From positions 1,617,501-1,681,500 of the forward strand of contig VICG01000006.1 of NCBI GenBank assembly GCA_008692225.1: DNA of 64,000 nucleotides. Reading direction: 5' to 3'. This document shows, in pieces, positions 37,290 to 49,318 of the stretch (positions are counted from its first letter, which is position 1; every line of letters begins with the position of its first letter). The notes beneath the pieces are model-generated. The model saw nothing but the letters and a program-made list of their open reading frames with translations, had not been told where the DNA came from and did not search any database. A program made the translations under genes and the position numbers. Origin of the DNA: Monilinia fructicola. Its lineage: Eukaryota > Ascomycota > Leotiomycetes > Helotiales > Sclerotiniaceae.

Positions 37290-39173
37290 ATGGCTGTATC
37301 TGTCAAAGAACAGGCTCATTACTCCCCTCCCTGGGCTGGAGTTAGTATCATAGGAATCGCTGGAGCTCTGGATCAGGCAAATCTACTTTGTCACATGCTA
37401 TTATTTCTCAAATGAACTTGCCATGGGTTTGCATTCTCAGTATGGTAAATACTCTCTCTTCTTGTACCTGTCACAACCGACTCGCTAATGAATATAAAAA
37501 AGGATTCGTTCTATAAATCTGTAGATGCGGAAGGGATCACGAAAAGCATTTCTAAATGAGTACGACTTTGATTCACCAGATGCGATAGATTTCGATGTAC
37601 TGGTTGATATTTTAAGGGATTTGAAGGCGGGGTGAGTTCTATGAATATTTACTATACCTGGAGAGAAGCATCAAGCCTATGTATTCTATTCAGTGAGATT
37701 GTTTCATATCATTGATGTATCTTATGCTTTAGTAAGAGAGCCGAGATTCCTATTTATTCGTTCGCAAAGCATGCCCGAGAGAAGGAGACTACGTCAATTT
37801 ATTCGCCACATGTACTCATATTGGAGGGTATTTTTGCATTGTACGATCCTAGAGTACTCGAGTTATTAGATATGAAGGTATGCTCATTCCCCCTCCCCCA
37901 GTTTCGGCAAGAACGGTCGAATGTATGGTGGTGACTGACTTCCCCCAGATTTTCTGTCAAGCAGATGGAGATACTTGTTTATCCCGGAGAAGTACGATCA
38001 CTCCCCTATATTGAGATGAATAAAGCCTTGCACCCAACTACGAGTGCTGTCTGATTAATATGACTAAACTAATTGGGAATCACTAGTTCTCAGAGATGTC
38101 GCAGAACGAGGTAGAGATATTGAGGGTGTTATCAAGCAATGGTTTGCTTTCGTAAAGCCAAACTTCCAACGATATGTAGAGCCACAGGGAGAAATCGCTG
38201 GTAAGACTTCGAACGTAATGCAACGCAAGATGAGCTTTGCCTCTGATGCTTGGTTCCACGATGCTTGAAGAGAGAAGCCTAACCTATTAATTAGATATTA
38301 TTGTACCACGAGGGGTTGAGAATCGAGTTGCCATTAGTAAGTTACAGTTCTACAAACCAAACTCTTTGCTGTATTAAATTTTTTACAGACATGGTTGTTC
38401 AATACATCCAGCGAACATTGAAAGAGAAATCAATAGCACACATTATGGCCTTGAAGAAATTGGGCTTGGGTGTTGAAGATGAACCTCTATCCAAATCGGT
38501 TCTTCTTTTAGATCAAACACCACAGTTCAAGGGAATGAATACCATCATTCAAGATGTAGGAACACCAGCGGAAGAATTTGTTTTTTATTTTGACCGAATT
38601 GCTACTTTACTCGTTGAACAGTACGTCATCATGGACTTGACTTTTTTTGTTTGGTTTCGCTCCTTGTGATATTTCTAACAAGATATAGTGCCATGAACAA
38701 TATATTCTTTACGGAGAAGACTGTTGAAACTCCAATTGGTAACAAGTATCAAGGTTTAGTAGCTACTGGCGAAGTTAGCGCAGTTGTTGTCCTCCGTGCA
38801 GGAGGAGCCCTCGAAACTGGCCTGAAGCGGGTCATTCCGGACTGCAAAACTGGACGACTTTTGATTCAATCGAATATCCGAACTGGTGAACCAGAGTTAC
38901 ACTTCCTGAAGCTGCCAGACAATATCAACAAACACGATAGTGTTTTGTTACTTGATCCGCAAATGTCAAGTGGAGGGGCAGCACTTATGTCAGTTCAAAT
39001 TCTTGTGGATCATGGAGTACCACAAGAGAAGATTGTATTTGTGACGTACACGGCAGGTAAAATGGGACTAAACCGACTGACGAAAGTTTTCCCAGAGGTT
39101 TAGGGTCGTGGTATGCACTATCATTCAGGATTTTGAGGAAAGGTGGATCGAAAAGAGATATTTTGGATGTTGA
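37290..39173 (+). CDS. URK1: Uridine kinase fused to UPRTase-like domain (Urk1), frame-disrupted
   Basis: A pyrimidine-salvage enzyme that phosphorylates uridine and cytidine to UMP and CMP. The P-loop SGSGKST is reached only after a one-base shift at 37364 (lost A). The next exon begins DSFYKS and shifts again at a GGG run (37532-37535). Then come [70 protein letters not shown] and [18 protein letters not shown], the usual uridine-kinase order across six introns. The C-terminal half is UPRT-like ([40 protein letters not shown]). A third shift in a TTT run at 39099-39101 creates a false TAG just before the conserved tail [20 protein letters not shown], ending at 39173. The UPRT half of such fusions is thought to be inactive or regulatory (family knowledge). 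Confidence 0.9.
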
Positions 39174-40412
39174 CCATGACGAAATTCATTTTTGGTAGTC
39201 GTATTGATGGATAGTTCAACGATCTGCTCTGAGTGAGTAGCATGCTATCTGCAATAAGATAAGTGTTCAATCCAAGAGCCTAATTTTAACCTATGTATTA
39301 GATGAACCAGTGACACTACTAATTCAACTAAGTTTTCGGTAACCCACTAAAGTCTCTTTTTCATACTGGTTTCTTATTTTTGGACTACTATATGATCACC
39401 CCTTTTGAATTTCTGGAAACTCCACTATCAAGACTTTAAGTATGAGAATTGGGAATCTAGACAAGCTACTTCACCAGAAAACGGAGAACACCATGAATAA
39501 TGTCAAGACTAATGTATTTACTCTTTTATTTCGATCAAAATTTTGCAGTAAGTACTGTACTGTACGACATCATCACTAAGTAGTGATCTAATTCTACGAT
39601 TCAGCCGATCACCGATCTTGTCCAGAAGGCCAGGCGTCAATCTAGCAAGTTAACAAATGGGCCTGCTACTACTGGTCTTGCCTTGAATCTTACAGCTGTG
39701 GTTTTGGTGTGCCACTTAATTGTCTATTCTTGAGTCTATGCTCAATACCTGATTCATTCTCATGCTGTTCCTCTTTGAAAGGAACAAGAGGGAATTAGTA
39801 TCTTGAATAATATTGGTCCATCAGTTGGAAATCTCTTCACCATGAATTTAACGCGCAGTTCAACATTTATCACCCGACTTCTTGATATAAGTCGAAGAAA
39901 TTGTGTGCTTTCGGGCCTTGGCTGCTTTAAGAAGATACTCAATTTATAAAACAAATGACAGACCAATGCGATATACATTATACCTAAATATTCCAAAACA
40001 CTCTCCAATGTCTTAATTCCTATTTGGTAATTAAATGATCTCTAAAGCTTAACTTAAAAGGGGTGTGGTTCTCTTAGTATGTCATTCATTTCACCTAGCG
40101 TGGTTGTTGAAAAGATTCTAAATGGCTAAATCCACGACCGGCTGTAACTATACATCGAATTGACATCTCAGTTGGCCAACTGCTCTTATCTTTTACTCTA
40201 ATGTATAAGCGTTGGCGTATGATGTCTTCTAGTTGAAGAAGTTCCAGGGAGCTTTGGTATTTTAGTCACTGGTACTTTATGATCCATCGATGATCTCACT
40301 CACCCCCGTATAAGTATGCTGTCCCTTAATTTCACCTGCTCATTCTCTTGTTACTTCATTACACTTTATTCCAAAAGCATTCACTTGATTGTTAAACTCA
40401 GGACGAAGTACA
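39174..40412. other. Intergenic, no gene seen
   Basis: 1.2 kb of AT-rich DNA between Urk1 and the LysM protein gene. The last ~150 bases form its promoter and leader (pyrimidine-rich near 40316-40370). No other feature is supported. Confidence 0.45.
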
Positions 40413-43400
40413 ATGCGGTACAGTCGTATCTTGCCCATTGCGGCCGTTGGATATCTTTCCATGACGGTCGCATTCGCTTCCCCGCTCCCTACAACAGAGG
40501 GGGTGCAGATGGTTGCACCACGAGAGGAATGTTTCCTACCTGATATAATTAATCCAGGCTGCGTCGTTGCAGACTGTAGTTTGCCTAAAATCCCTCATCC
40601 AGATTGCGGTTATGATGGGTCATACTATCATCACCATAGAATCCCACCTCACCACCATCACAGCGAGGAACCAACCAGTACTTCTCATTCATCTGCCCCA
40701 TCATCCAGTTTGTCAGCTCAAAGCGAGGAGCCAGCCTATGCTCCTTATCCAACGATTCCATTCGTTCCATCTGTTCCATCATCTACTTCAACTGAAGGCT
40801 TATCGTCAACTACAAGAGAAGGACCAGGTTATGGCCCTTATGGCCCTTATGCTCCTCATTCAACAGTTCCATCTGTTTCATCATCCTCTTCGTCAACTGA
40901 AGGTGAAGGAGATCATGCTCCTTATCCAACAGTTCCATTCATTTCATCATCCACTTCGTCAACTGAAAGCATATCCTCAACTGATAGCTTATCATCAACT
41001 ACAAGCAAAGGACCAGATTATGGCCCTTATGCTCCTTATCCGACGGTTCCATCGATTCTATCATCCACTTCATCAACTGAAAGTGGATCAACTAAAAGTG
41101 TATCGTCAACTGAAAGTGAAGGAGACCATGCTCCTTACCCGACGGTTCCATCTATTCTATCATCTACTTCGTCAAGCAAAAGTTTGTCGTCAACTGAAAG
41201 TGCGTCGTCAACTGAAAGTGCATCGTCAACTGAAAAGTGAAGGAGATCATGCTCCTTATCCAACGGTTCCATTCATTTCATCATCCACTTCGTCAACTGA
41301 AAGTAAAGGGACAGGTTATGGCCCTTATGCTCCTTATCCAACGGTTCCATCTATTCTATCTCTATCGTCTACTTCGTCAAGCAAAAGTTTGTCGTCAACT
41401 GAAAGTGCGTCGTCAACTGAAAGTGAAGGAGATCATGCTCCTTATCCAACGGTTCCATTCATTTCATCATCCACGTCATCAGCTAAAAGCGCGTCTTCAA
41501 CTGATACCTTATCGTTAACTACAAGCAAAGGATCAGATTATGGCCCTTATGCTCCTTATCCAACGATTCCATCTATTCTATCATCTACTTCGTCAACTGA
41601 AAGTGCGTCATCAACTGAAAGTGAAGGAGATCATGCTCCTTATCCAACAGTTCCATTTGTTTCATCACCCACTTCTTTGACTGAAAGCGTGTCATCAACT
41701 GAAATCTTATCGTCAATTCACAGTGAGGTGTCATCTCATGCTCCTTACCCCACAGTTGCAATAAGTTCATCAGTACCATCTTTCAGTTTATCAACTCAAA
41801 ATTTATCGTCAATAAGTCCAACGATTGCCAGTTCAACCGCGCATGACTCTCTGCCTTCAACTTTGAGCACAATTTCCATTTCAAGTTCCAGTTCTCCATC
41901 TTCATCAACCGCTGCAGCCTCGTCAACCAACGGATATGGAAACCCATTCGCTCCTTATCCCCCATATAGACCCTCATTTTCATCTGGCTTGTCTTCAACA
42001 GCTGAATCCATTTCTACACCAATCTCATCTATCAATCCTCCCTACCCCACGGTGAATAATGCTTCAACTACGGCCAGTCCTCCAGCCGAAACAAATAGCA
42101 TCTCGACCTTCCCCTTTCTATCTTTACCCCCTCCTGTTCCGAGCGCTTCAACTGGAAATAATGCTTCGAAAGCCACAATCAGCACAGAAGGAAGCTCACC
42201 AACTTCATCAACTTCCTATTGTAGTACTGTGACTATCACTTTAACTATGAACCCATCTACCGAAGCCTCGTCAGAACAGGCATCGGCGACCGATGGACCT
42301 GGGTTCCCATATGCCCCTTATCCAAATTATCGTAATGCTACAACACTTACAACATCCTCATTCCAAGCTTCGTCACGACCAGCTTCAACAACCAGTGAGC
42401 CTGGGTTTCCATACGCCCCGTACCCTATCTACCATAATGCTTCAACTACCGCGGGTCCAACTGGCACAGGAAAGCTTCCATCAACCCTCCCTGGAGCTTC
42501 GTCACAACAACCATCAGCGACTGGTGGATCCGGATATCCATATGCCCCCTATCCGACCTACCACAATGCTTCAACTACATCGGGTCCAACTGGCACAAAA
42601 GGACATCCATCAACCGTTCCCGGAGCTTCATCACAACAATCATCAGCGACTGGTGGATCCGGATATCCATATGCCCCTTATCCAACTTACCACAATGCTT
42701 CAACTACCGCAGGCCCAACCAGCACAGTCGGACTCCCATCGACCTTTACCGGGGTCTCTTCACAACAATCATCAGCGACTGGTGGATATGGCTTTCCATA
42801 TGCCCCTTATCCAACTTACCACAATGCTTCAACTACTGCAGGCCCAACCAGCACAGGAGGACTTCCATCAACCTTTACCGGTGTCTCTTCACAACAATCA
42901 TCAGCGACTGGTGGATATGGCTTTCCATATGCCCCTTATCCAACTTACCACAATGCTTCAACTACCGCAGGCCCAACTAGCACAGGAGGACTTCCATCAA
43001 CATCCTCCTATCCCCATTACCCAACATTTAACAATGCTTCAACTACCGTGGGCCCAACTGGAACAGTAGGACTTCCATCCACCTCTTTGGTATCCTCAAG
43101 TCAAGGCTCATCAACCAGTGAATATTGCTCCTCTGCAATTTCCTATTGTCAAACTTTAACAGTAACTGTCACCGCCGCTGTTACCCCAACCTCTTCATCA
43201 TCACCTTATAAATATACCCCTCATAAATACACTGTCAAACAGAACGATGTTTTTTATGATGTTGCACAAACACATGGACTCACGGTTACCCAGCTAGAGG
43301 CCCTCAACCCAGATGTTTCAAATGGTGATATCATCCAGCCCGGTGATACCCTCAATATCAAACCTAGCAGCAATGACGCTGCTCCCATTGCGCCACACCA

Positions 43401-44156
43401 CATTGCCATCTTTGCGTCCCCATCCCCTTCTGAATACACTGTTAAGGAAGGCGATCAACTCATTGACATTGCACACACGAACATGGACTCACACTGGCTG
43501 CTCTTCAGGCCTTAAACCCACAAATGAGTGCAAATTATAATAAGATCCAGCCAGGACAGGTACTAAGTCTTGAACCTAGCAATGATACTCCTTCAGTATC
43601 AAAAGCAATGGGCCATGCAGTTAGAGTTAAGCAAGGAGATACGCTTAGTTCCATTGCCGCTGCAAACGGAGTTTCTTCGGAAGATTTGGTGGCAACAAAT
43701 CCAAATATTGCAAATCAAAATTCTATTGTCCCAGGCCAACGAATCACTCTCCCTGAGTCCAACGTCCCTGCAACAAATTCTTCTAGCACAGGTCGTACAG
43801 TGACCGTCAAAAAAGGAGATACGCTTAGCAAGATAGCTGCTGCAAACAAAGTTTCCCTCGCCGATTTGATAGCAGCCAATCCAGATATCGCCGACCCCGA
43901 CCTGATTTACCCTGGTCAAACTATCAACATTCCCGGTGGAGGTTCCCCAAAAACGTACACTATAAAACATGGAGACACCCTTAATAAAATAGCATCTTCA
44001 TCTGGAATCCCCATGGAAGCCTTGAAGGATGCTAATCCACGACTCAAAGCAAACCCGGATTCAATCCATCCTGGTCAAGTCATCAATGTTCCTGATGAAG
44101 GAGCTCATAAGGCAAGGAGAGTTTTGAAAAGTGCCAAGTTCAGAGCTGCAATGTAA
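40413..44156 (+). CDS. Secreted Ser/Thr/Pro-rich repeat protein with five C-terminal LysM modules
   Basis: A 1.2-kilo-residue extracellular protein. MRYSRILPIAAVGYLSMTVA is a signal peptide with likely cleavage after FAS. A short Cys/His-rich segment follows (ECFLPDIINPGC, PHPDCGYDG, HHHH runs). Then comes a long mucin-like region of Ser/Thr tracts broken by APYPT motifs, with two repeat families. The C-terminus has five LysM modules, starting near 43226 (YTVKQNDVFYDVA), 43433 (YTVKEGDQLIDIA), 43618 (VRVKQGDTLSSIA), 43798 (VTVKKGDTLSKIA) and 43957 (YTIKHGDTLNKIA). LysM binds chitin or other N-acetylglucosamine polymers, so a cell-wall or chitin-linked role is inferred. Two frameshifts occur: an AAAA run at 41233-41236 and near 43471-43480. 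No GPI signal is seen at the C-terminus (KSAKFRAAM). Confidence 0.85.
40735..41720 (+). repeat. Coding repeat A: APYPTVP + Ser/Thr tract
   Basis: An irregular tandem array inside the LysM protein gene. Each unit encodes (HAPYPTVPFIS or YGPYAPYPTVPSIL) followed by SSTSSTES-type tracts, with at least eight units of varying length. The DNA repeats CATGCTCCTTATCCAACGGT and TCAACTGAAAGTG almost verbatim. Such arrays change length easily by unequal crossover or slippage. Confidence 0.85.
42394..43000 (+). repeat. Coding repeat B: 129-bp tandem units, about 4.7 copies
   Basis: Units begin at 42394, 42523, 42652, 42781 and 42910, an exact spacing of 129 bp (43 codons). The consensus contains PYAPYPTYHNASTTAGPT, then GLPSTF and SSQQSSATGG. 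Copies at 42781 and 42910 are nearly identical, whereas the first is diverged. NAST is a potential N-glycosylation sequon in every unit. The last copy decays after CCATCAAC. Confidence 0.92.
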
Positions 44157-45109
44157 ATGATAACGAGACTTGTGTTTTGAGAAGAGGTATGTATTGTTAC
44201 TTTCCATTCCCCAATTATCTTTATGTGTTCCCGAAAAAAACTCTAACACAATTCTTTTCAATTTAGTTGTTTGAAATTACCCAATAATTTCTAATTATTA
44301 ATCTCCTCCCATATCTCCATTTCATCGAACACAAAATTTTTACTTTCCTTTGGATCAAGAATGCATCTGACTCCAAAATTCTTTACCTTTTTTCCCAAAC
44401 ACTTTTATTTCACTTATTAAATTTTAATAATCCAGAGATTGCAGGAGGCAACTTGGATTATGGTCAGCAGAAGCTAACCATTTCCTTTCTTAATAAATGG
44501 GCTTTCCTATTAGCTTATTAATATCACTCTTTACGATTAATGACTCTCCGAGGTAGATGATCCTTGTATATTAGAAACATAGAAAATCAGAAAAAAAGCA
44601 TTACACTCCTTAAAAGACTTGTCCCTTGGTATACAAAAGTTACTGACTCATTGCTCACATTATATGAGACTCTTAGATGTGTGTATGTGGCCTGTATTAA
44701 CACATTAATAATGTCTATTATTGAGGGGCCTCAACCCACACACGCAAACATGTTTTCCGGATCGTTTCTGCCAACCTCCTGATAATAAGCCAAGCTCACA
44801 CTATAGAAAACTACGAGATAACAAGGTACTCATTACTCAGGGAGTACTAACGAGTCAACATTGATCTTAGATCTCCAAACCGAGCTCTCGGTTCCCGATA
44901 GTCGAGAAAAGGTGGCGGCCGCTAGGGCGCTAGCTAAAAATGCAGGGGTAAGTCAGCATCCCAACCCCAACGTCATCAGGCCCGAGCTTCTAAAATCGCT
45001 TCTCTAGCAAACCTCCTCTCTTTCCCCGCCGAGCCAGCCCATCCCTCCACACTCTCCCAATCCCCCCGCTCTAACCTCACCATGCCACCCTCAGAATCCA
45101 AGCCCGAAC
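44157..45109. other. Intergenic, no gene seen
   Basis: AT-rich 3' flank of the LysM gene. From 44900 it becomes GC-rich (GGCGGCCGCTAGGGCGCTAGC at 44913-44933 is partly palindromic), leading into the next gene. No coding signal is convincing. Confidence 0.4.
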
Positions 45110-45700
45110 ATGCAATTCTCTCACCCGGAAAATAAATCCCGGATCTGCTACGCGGGGCTTCTGTAGTCGCGAGGTGGTAAGAGCCGGGCGGCCGGCCGGT
45201 GCATCACCCGTCTGCGGCGCAAAGGGATTGCAGAGGATCCCTGCGCGCAGCACATCATTCTGTGGTTTGAGGGCTGAGAGGAGGGGCTATGCGACGGCGA
45301 CGCCGGCGGATGCTATCATTGAGGAATTGACGGAGCAGTATGGAGTGGCGCGCGATGAATTCGAGGTGGATTTCCCTTGTGCTGATTGACTTTCCCGTTC
45401 TGCCATCTCCGCACATCTCCCCTCTCCTCTTTGTTTCTCCTCCGTAGCCATTCGGACTCCCTAGCTAACCCGGTCCCCCCACCCCCATAGATCGCGAGCG
45501 AAGAAACAGACAAACACTCGGTTTACGCCTCTGATGACCGCGCCGCCGCAGTAGAAGAACTTCAGAAATTGAAAGTCATGTATTCACAGGCAATAGAAGG
45601 GGAGCACGGAGAAGAGATAAAGAGACGGGTGGGACAGAGAGTGAGGGAATTGGAACAGGGGGTGGCGGCTTTGGAGGAGAGGGCTTTGGAGGACCATTAG
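45110..45700 (+). CDS. Small probable mitochondrial protein, unknown function
   Basis: The secure part is one frame open from about 45141 to 45365, an intron 45366-45490 (GTGGAT...CCATAG) and exon 45491-45700. Together these encode an Arg-rich, acid-free leader (VRAGRPAGASP, RSTSFCGLRAERRGYATATP) typical of a mitochondrial presequence. A charged helical domain follows: AIIEELTEQYGVARDEFE, then ASEETDKHSVYASDDRAAA and a coiled-coil-like end (GQRVRELEQGVAALEERALE). The start is uncertain. The nearest suitable ATG (45110) is one base out of frame and would need one G fewer in the GGGG run near 45155. Otherwise an unseen first exon exists. I do not recognise the family. Confidence 0.6.
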
Positions 45701-46454
45701 CTGTCAGGGCTGAAAGGTGTAAGGATAGAATTGGGGGTACAGGAGGAAGAAGACATGGGCCTATTGAGGATACTGATACCAATATAAATGAGAATGGATG
45801 GGGACGACAATGAAGAAATATTTTGTGGGCTGGAAGGAGATTCTCTAATACTTTGATGAAAATTCCCATTGTGATGTTTCTCACTTTTCCGGATGAAATG
45901 ATCTCGGTGACTTAGCTATCTCATGTTTCACGATATTTCTTGGTATAATAAGTGAATGTGGTAATCTGTAAGGCTCGGAAAACTCACCAGTGACAGGTTG
46001 TATTCTGGTATTCAAAGAACTGAATAGCTCAATTACATGCACCATCAATGATCATGAATTAGCCCATTTAGTAATCTTATTAGATATCATATACTTATTT
46101 GTTTGCAGTAAAATAAAAGGGGTATCTCTCGAAAGTAGAATGGTAACGAGCCCAAAAAAATGTAAATCCATAATGGTTCTCCCCTTACCAATCCCCTTGG
46201 TATTACCACTCACCGAAATTTCCCCAAATACCAATACAGCAGTACATTGCCTGATGATTTTTCATGGTGATCTTCCTGAAGCCAGCTTTCTTGAGTATAT
46301 CTTCAATATGCCTTGATTGAATCGATCAAATACTGGTATGGTTATACGCTTGTTGATGCTGGTGAATAATCTCTCAAGATTTAAAGCAATAAAATGCACA
46401 AAACTTTCACACAAAAGTGATAGGTATGTAATCAGCGAAGAGGGTTTAAAGGTA
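45701..46454. other. Intergenic, convergent 3' flanks
   Basis: Between the small mitochondrial protein gene and the acidic hypothetical gene. There is no coding signal beyond shadows, and no repeat of note. Confidence 0.45.
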
Positions 46455-48213
46455 CTACAGTTCTTCTGAGCTTGTTGACTCGGGACTTCGTTCGGTTTCC
46501 CGTTGAATACCGGGCTCAACCTTTCGACTCTCATTCTCGCTTTCATCCTCATTGCTACCACCATCTTCCTCATCTTCGTTTTCATCGTCTTCCACATATT
46601 GGGTTTCTTCACCACTCTCAACTTCGCGCTGACTCTGCTCCATATCCTCATCCTCTTCAACCTCAACTTCAACATCTTCATCTTCATCTTCGTCCTCATC
46701 GTATACCGATTCCGATGGTCGATCGTCCTCTTCTTCTTCCACTTCCTCCTCGCCCTCAATCACATCAACCTTTTCGTATTCTTCAATGGACTCCATAACA
46801 TGGTCGGCATCTTCTTCCACCTTGATACATTCCATTTGTTGCTCAAGCCTTAATAGCTCTTCTTCACGCTGACGCTCTTTTTCTTTGCTCCAATCTCTTT
46901 GCTTCTTTTTGCAGTCTTCTTTCACGCTGACCTCGAGATTCCAACTCATTATCGCTGTCTGAGTTAGATTCAGGCGGATCATCATCTTCCAATTCATCTT
47001 TGAATGTCTCCATGTACTTTTGGGCAATCTTAGCCACTATAGCAACAGATACCGCATGCCAGAAATGTTTGCTTGAATCTAAGAAATCACAAACATGAAT
47101 ATCTCTGATCTTTGCCTCAGGATTCGAAGAGTCCAATGTGACGAAGAGAGCCTTGGCTTGGATGTAAAGAATTCCGTAAATGATAGGAGGACGCCGAAAG
47201 TATATTTCTGTCTCACCTAACGCATTGAGAATTGGTGAAGGGCGTAGTAGTGACCGACGCCATGATTCAGCATGAAAAGCCATCTGATCCTGGAGGCGTT
47301 TCGTTGTTTCCGCTGCACTAGCTTTCCATCGACCTTGTACAAGACAAAGAACTGGAATGAACTTTTTCTTGTGATAGCCCCCTTCCTTCTCAGTGTAGTC
47401 GACATATTTCCTTATCCAAATCTTCATCTGATGCTCAGGTGAACCATTTCCACTATGGTATCTATCATGTACACGGCGACCAAGGTAATTGTTGAGAAAT
47501 TGAAACCATTTGAAGGCTTAGAAGTGATTAGCTTGAAATGTTTCGAGATTTTGGATACACTTACCTTCAGCACTGTCACCCAAGAACGCATTGCGATCAT
47601 CCTTATCGCACCACATAGCCTCGGGAATCGTTTTCAAGTAATAGGCCTTTGGCCAGTATGGTAAAAGCCCTTCATGACCCATATATTGAAGTCTCTCTAG
47701 TAGAAAAATTTCTTCTGGAGACCATTCGCCTTCTGCTCGAGCTCTCTCAACCGTTTCCTTCGCCTTGGCTAACTCCGCCGCCTGCTTTGCAAGGTATTCG
47801 TTCACCTTTTGTTCGGCAGATATCTCGTCGTCATCCTCTTCTTCATCTTCGTCCATTAGATCTGGATCTACCTCTGATTCTTCACCACTCTCAGTAAGGT
47901 TCTGCGAAGAAGAATTTTTTGGTGAAATTTCATCTCTAGAAAATATAGGTCCTTCAACTTCATCATCTTCGCGCGGGCGTTTGAGGGGATTCTTGCAAGG
48001 TGTTCTCATGCTATCTGGAGTAATGAAGGTCTGGTTCGTGCGATCATGTGCGAATTCGAGAGTTCTCTTGTTATTTCGAGGCTCGGAGAGGAATTGGTGT
48101 TCATCTTCAACTCTGTCGCAACCTGGAGTTTGAGGTCCCATTGTCCGACGACGTTTCGCAACAGGGGAAAGATAATTGACGACAGCATCTTTGATTTTAA
48201 ATATCTGATCCAT
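46455..48213 (-). CDS. Conserved-looking acidic nuclear protein, unknown, one frameshift
   Basis: Exon 1 is 47565-48213 and exon 2 starts at 47516; the 48-nt intron splits a codon 1+2. The N-terminal region is basic (VAKRRRTMGP, NPLKRPREDDE, possible nuclear signals), then acidic. A well-structured middle follows: EWSPEEIFLLERLQYMGHEG, LPYWPKAYYLKTIPEAMW, GRRVHDRYHSGNGSPEHQ, FIPVLCLVQGRWKASAAE and GILYIQAKALFVTLDSSNPE. The C-terminus is a long Glu/Asp-rich coiled-coil tail ending STSSEEL. The frame shifts by one base in a run of five A residues (plus-strand TTTTT, 46878-46882) between LEQRK and REEELLRLEQQ. I know no named function. The Trp/Tyr-rich middle suggests a folded domain, and the acidic tail a chromatin or nucleolar role (inference). 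Confidence 0.75.
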
Positions 48214-49318
48214 GTTGAGATGGAGGAATGTTCTGTCTTACTTCTTGTTGGTGTAATATTTTATTAACAGGAGCTGGAGTTGTTGTTCAATCAAACCGCC
48301 TTGTGTATTGAATATTGAATTATAAGTCTCCTATTGCAGACCTCAAGGCTGAAGTTTATACAGAAAATCTGATCGTCGGCAATATTTCTCGTTGAGTGGG
48401 AAACAAATTTGCTAGATTCTACTCAGTAGGTAGTATGGATGGATAGATCTATTGAAGAACTTCTTGTCAAGTATAATTAATATGTAAGATTGAAATATTA
48501 TGTATATGATTGAAAACTTTCAATGTTGACGATGCATTAAATAGATAATTATTCTGCCGTAAGGTTATACAGCCTTGGGAAATTATGGTGAGAAAGTCTG
48601 GGGTAGATGCATAATTTCGGGATGATGGTCCAAGCTTCTGTATACAGCCACAGTACAGTAGTCCAAACAGCCGCATCGCGAGCACCCCACTTACCGTATA
48701 TGGGTAGTTGTGGCTAAGCTAGCCCGAGATAGGTATAGAGGGACTACCTAGGTGGCCGGAGGTCGTACTCTGTACAGAGTAGTTCACAGCTATTTACTCA
48801 CCGTCCCTTCATCACCTGCAAGTGTATCAAACCCATTCAATGACAACCCAGTCAAGTATGCGAATCCGACATACGAGATAAATCACATATCACATGCGAT
48901 ACCAACGTCAATATTATCAGTCTCTTCAATATGATTTGATGTGCGGTTCATTCATACATAGCGTGACAAGTTGAAAGGGCATACCGGGTTTTCTTTGATA
49001 TACCCATCGCAATCAATCGACAATTGCTCAATATATGGAGAATGGTTTGATGCTCTGCACTGGAGCCCATGCTAATTATATATCACCTTTTCAGTGACGG
49101 GAAACAGTCGGCACGGATTTATGCACATTATGGTTCAGCTACTAGAGCACCGGATCAAGTTCAAAGTATAATTAAGTCATAGGCCAATGTCTTTGTGACT
49201 GATCGACTAAATTCAACCCAACACATCATATATGGGCAAGTTTCGATAGGGATATCCAAATTCCTTTTCCCTATTCATCTTCCGACACCAGGGCTCTGCC
49301 CTTTCCTGAGCTATCCGC
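48214..49318. other. Intergenic, no gene seen
   Basis: AT-rich, with palindromes GTACTCTGTACAGAGTA at 48765-48781 and TACCTAGGT at 48746. Small ORFs lack motifs. Confidence 0.45.

Noticed and set aside
40567..41500. First third of the 982-codon frame over the LysM gene (Gln/Leu-rich)
   Set aside because: It is the +1 frame of the repeat region. The true frame is the neighbouring one until the shift at 41233, after which this frame becomes the real one.
42293..43069. 258-codon His/Gln-rich frame over repeat B
   Set aside because: Out-of-frame translation of the 129-bp repeats.
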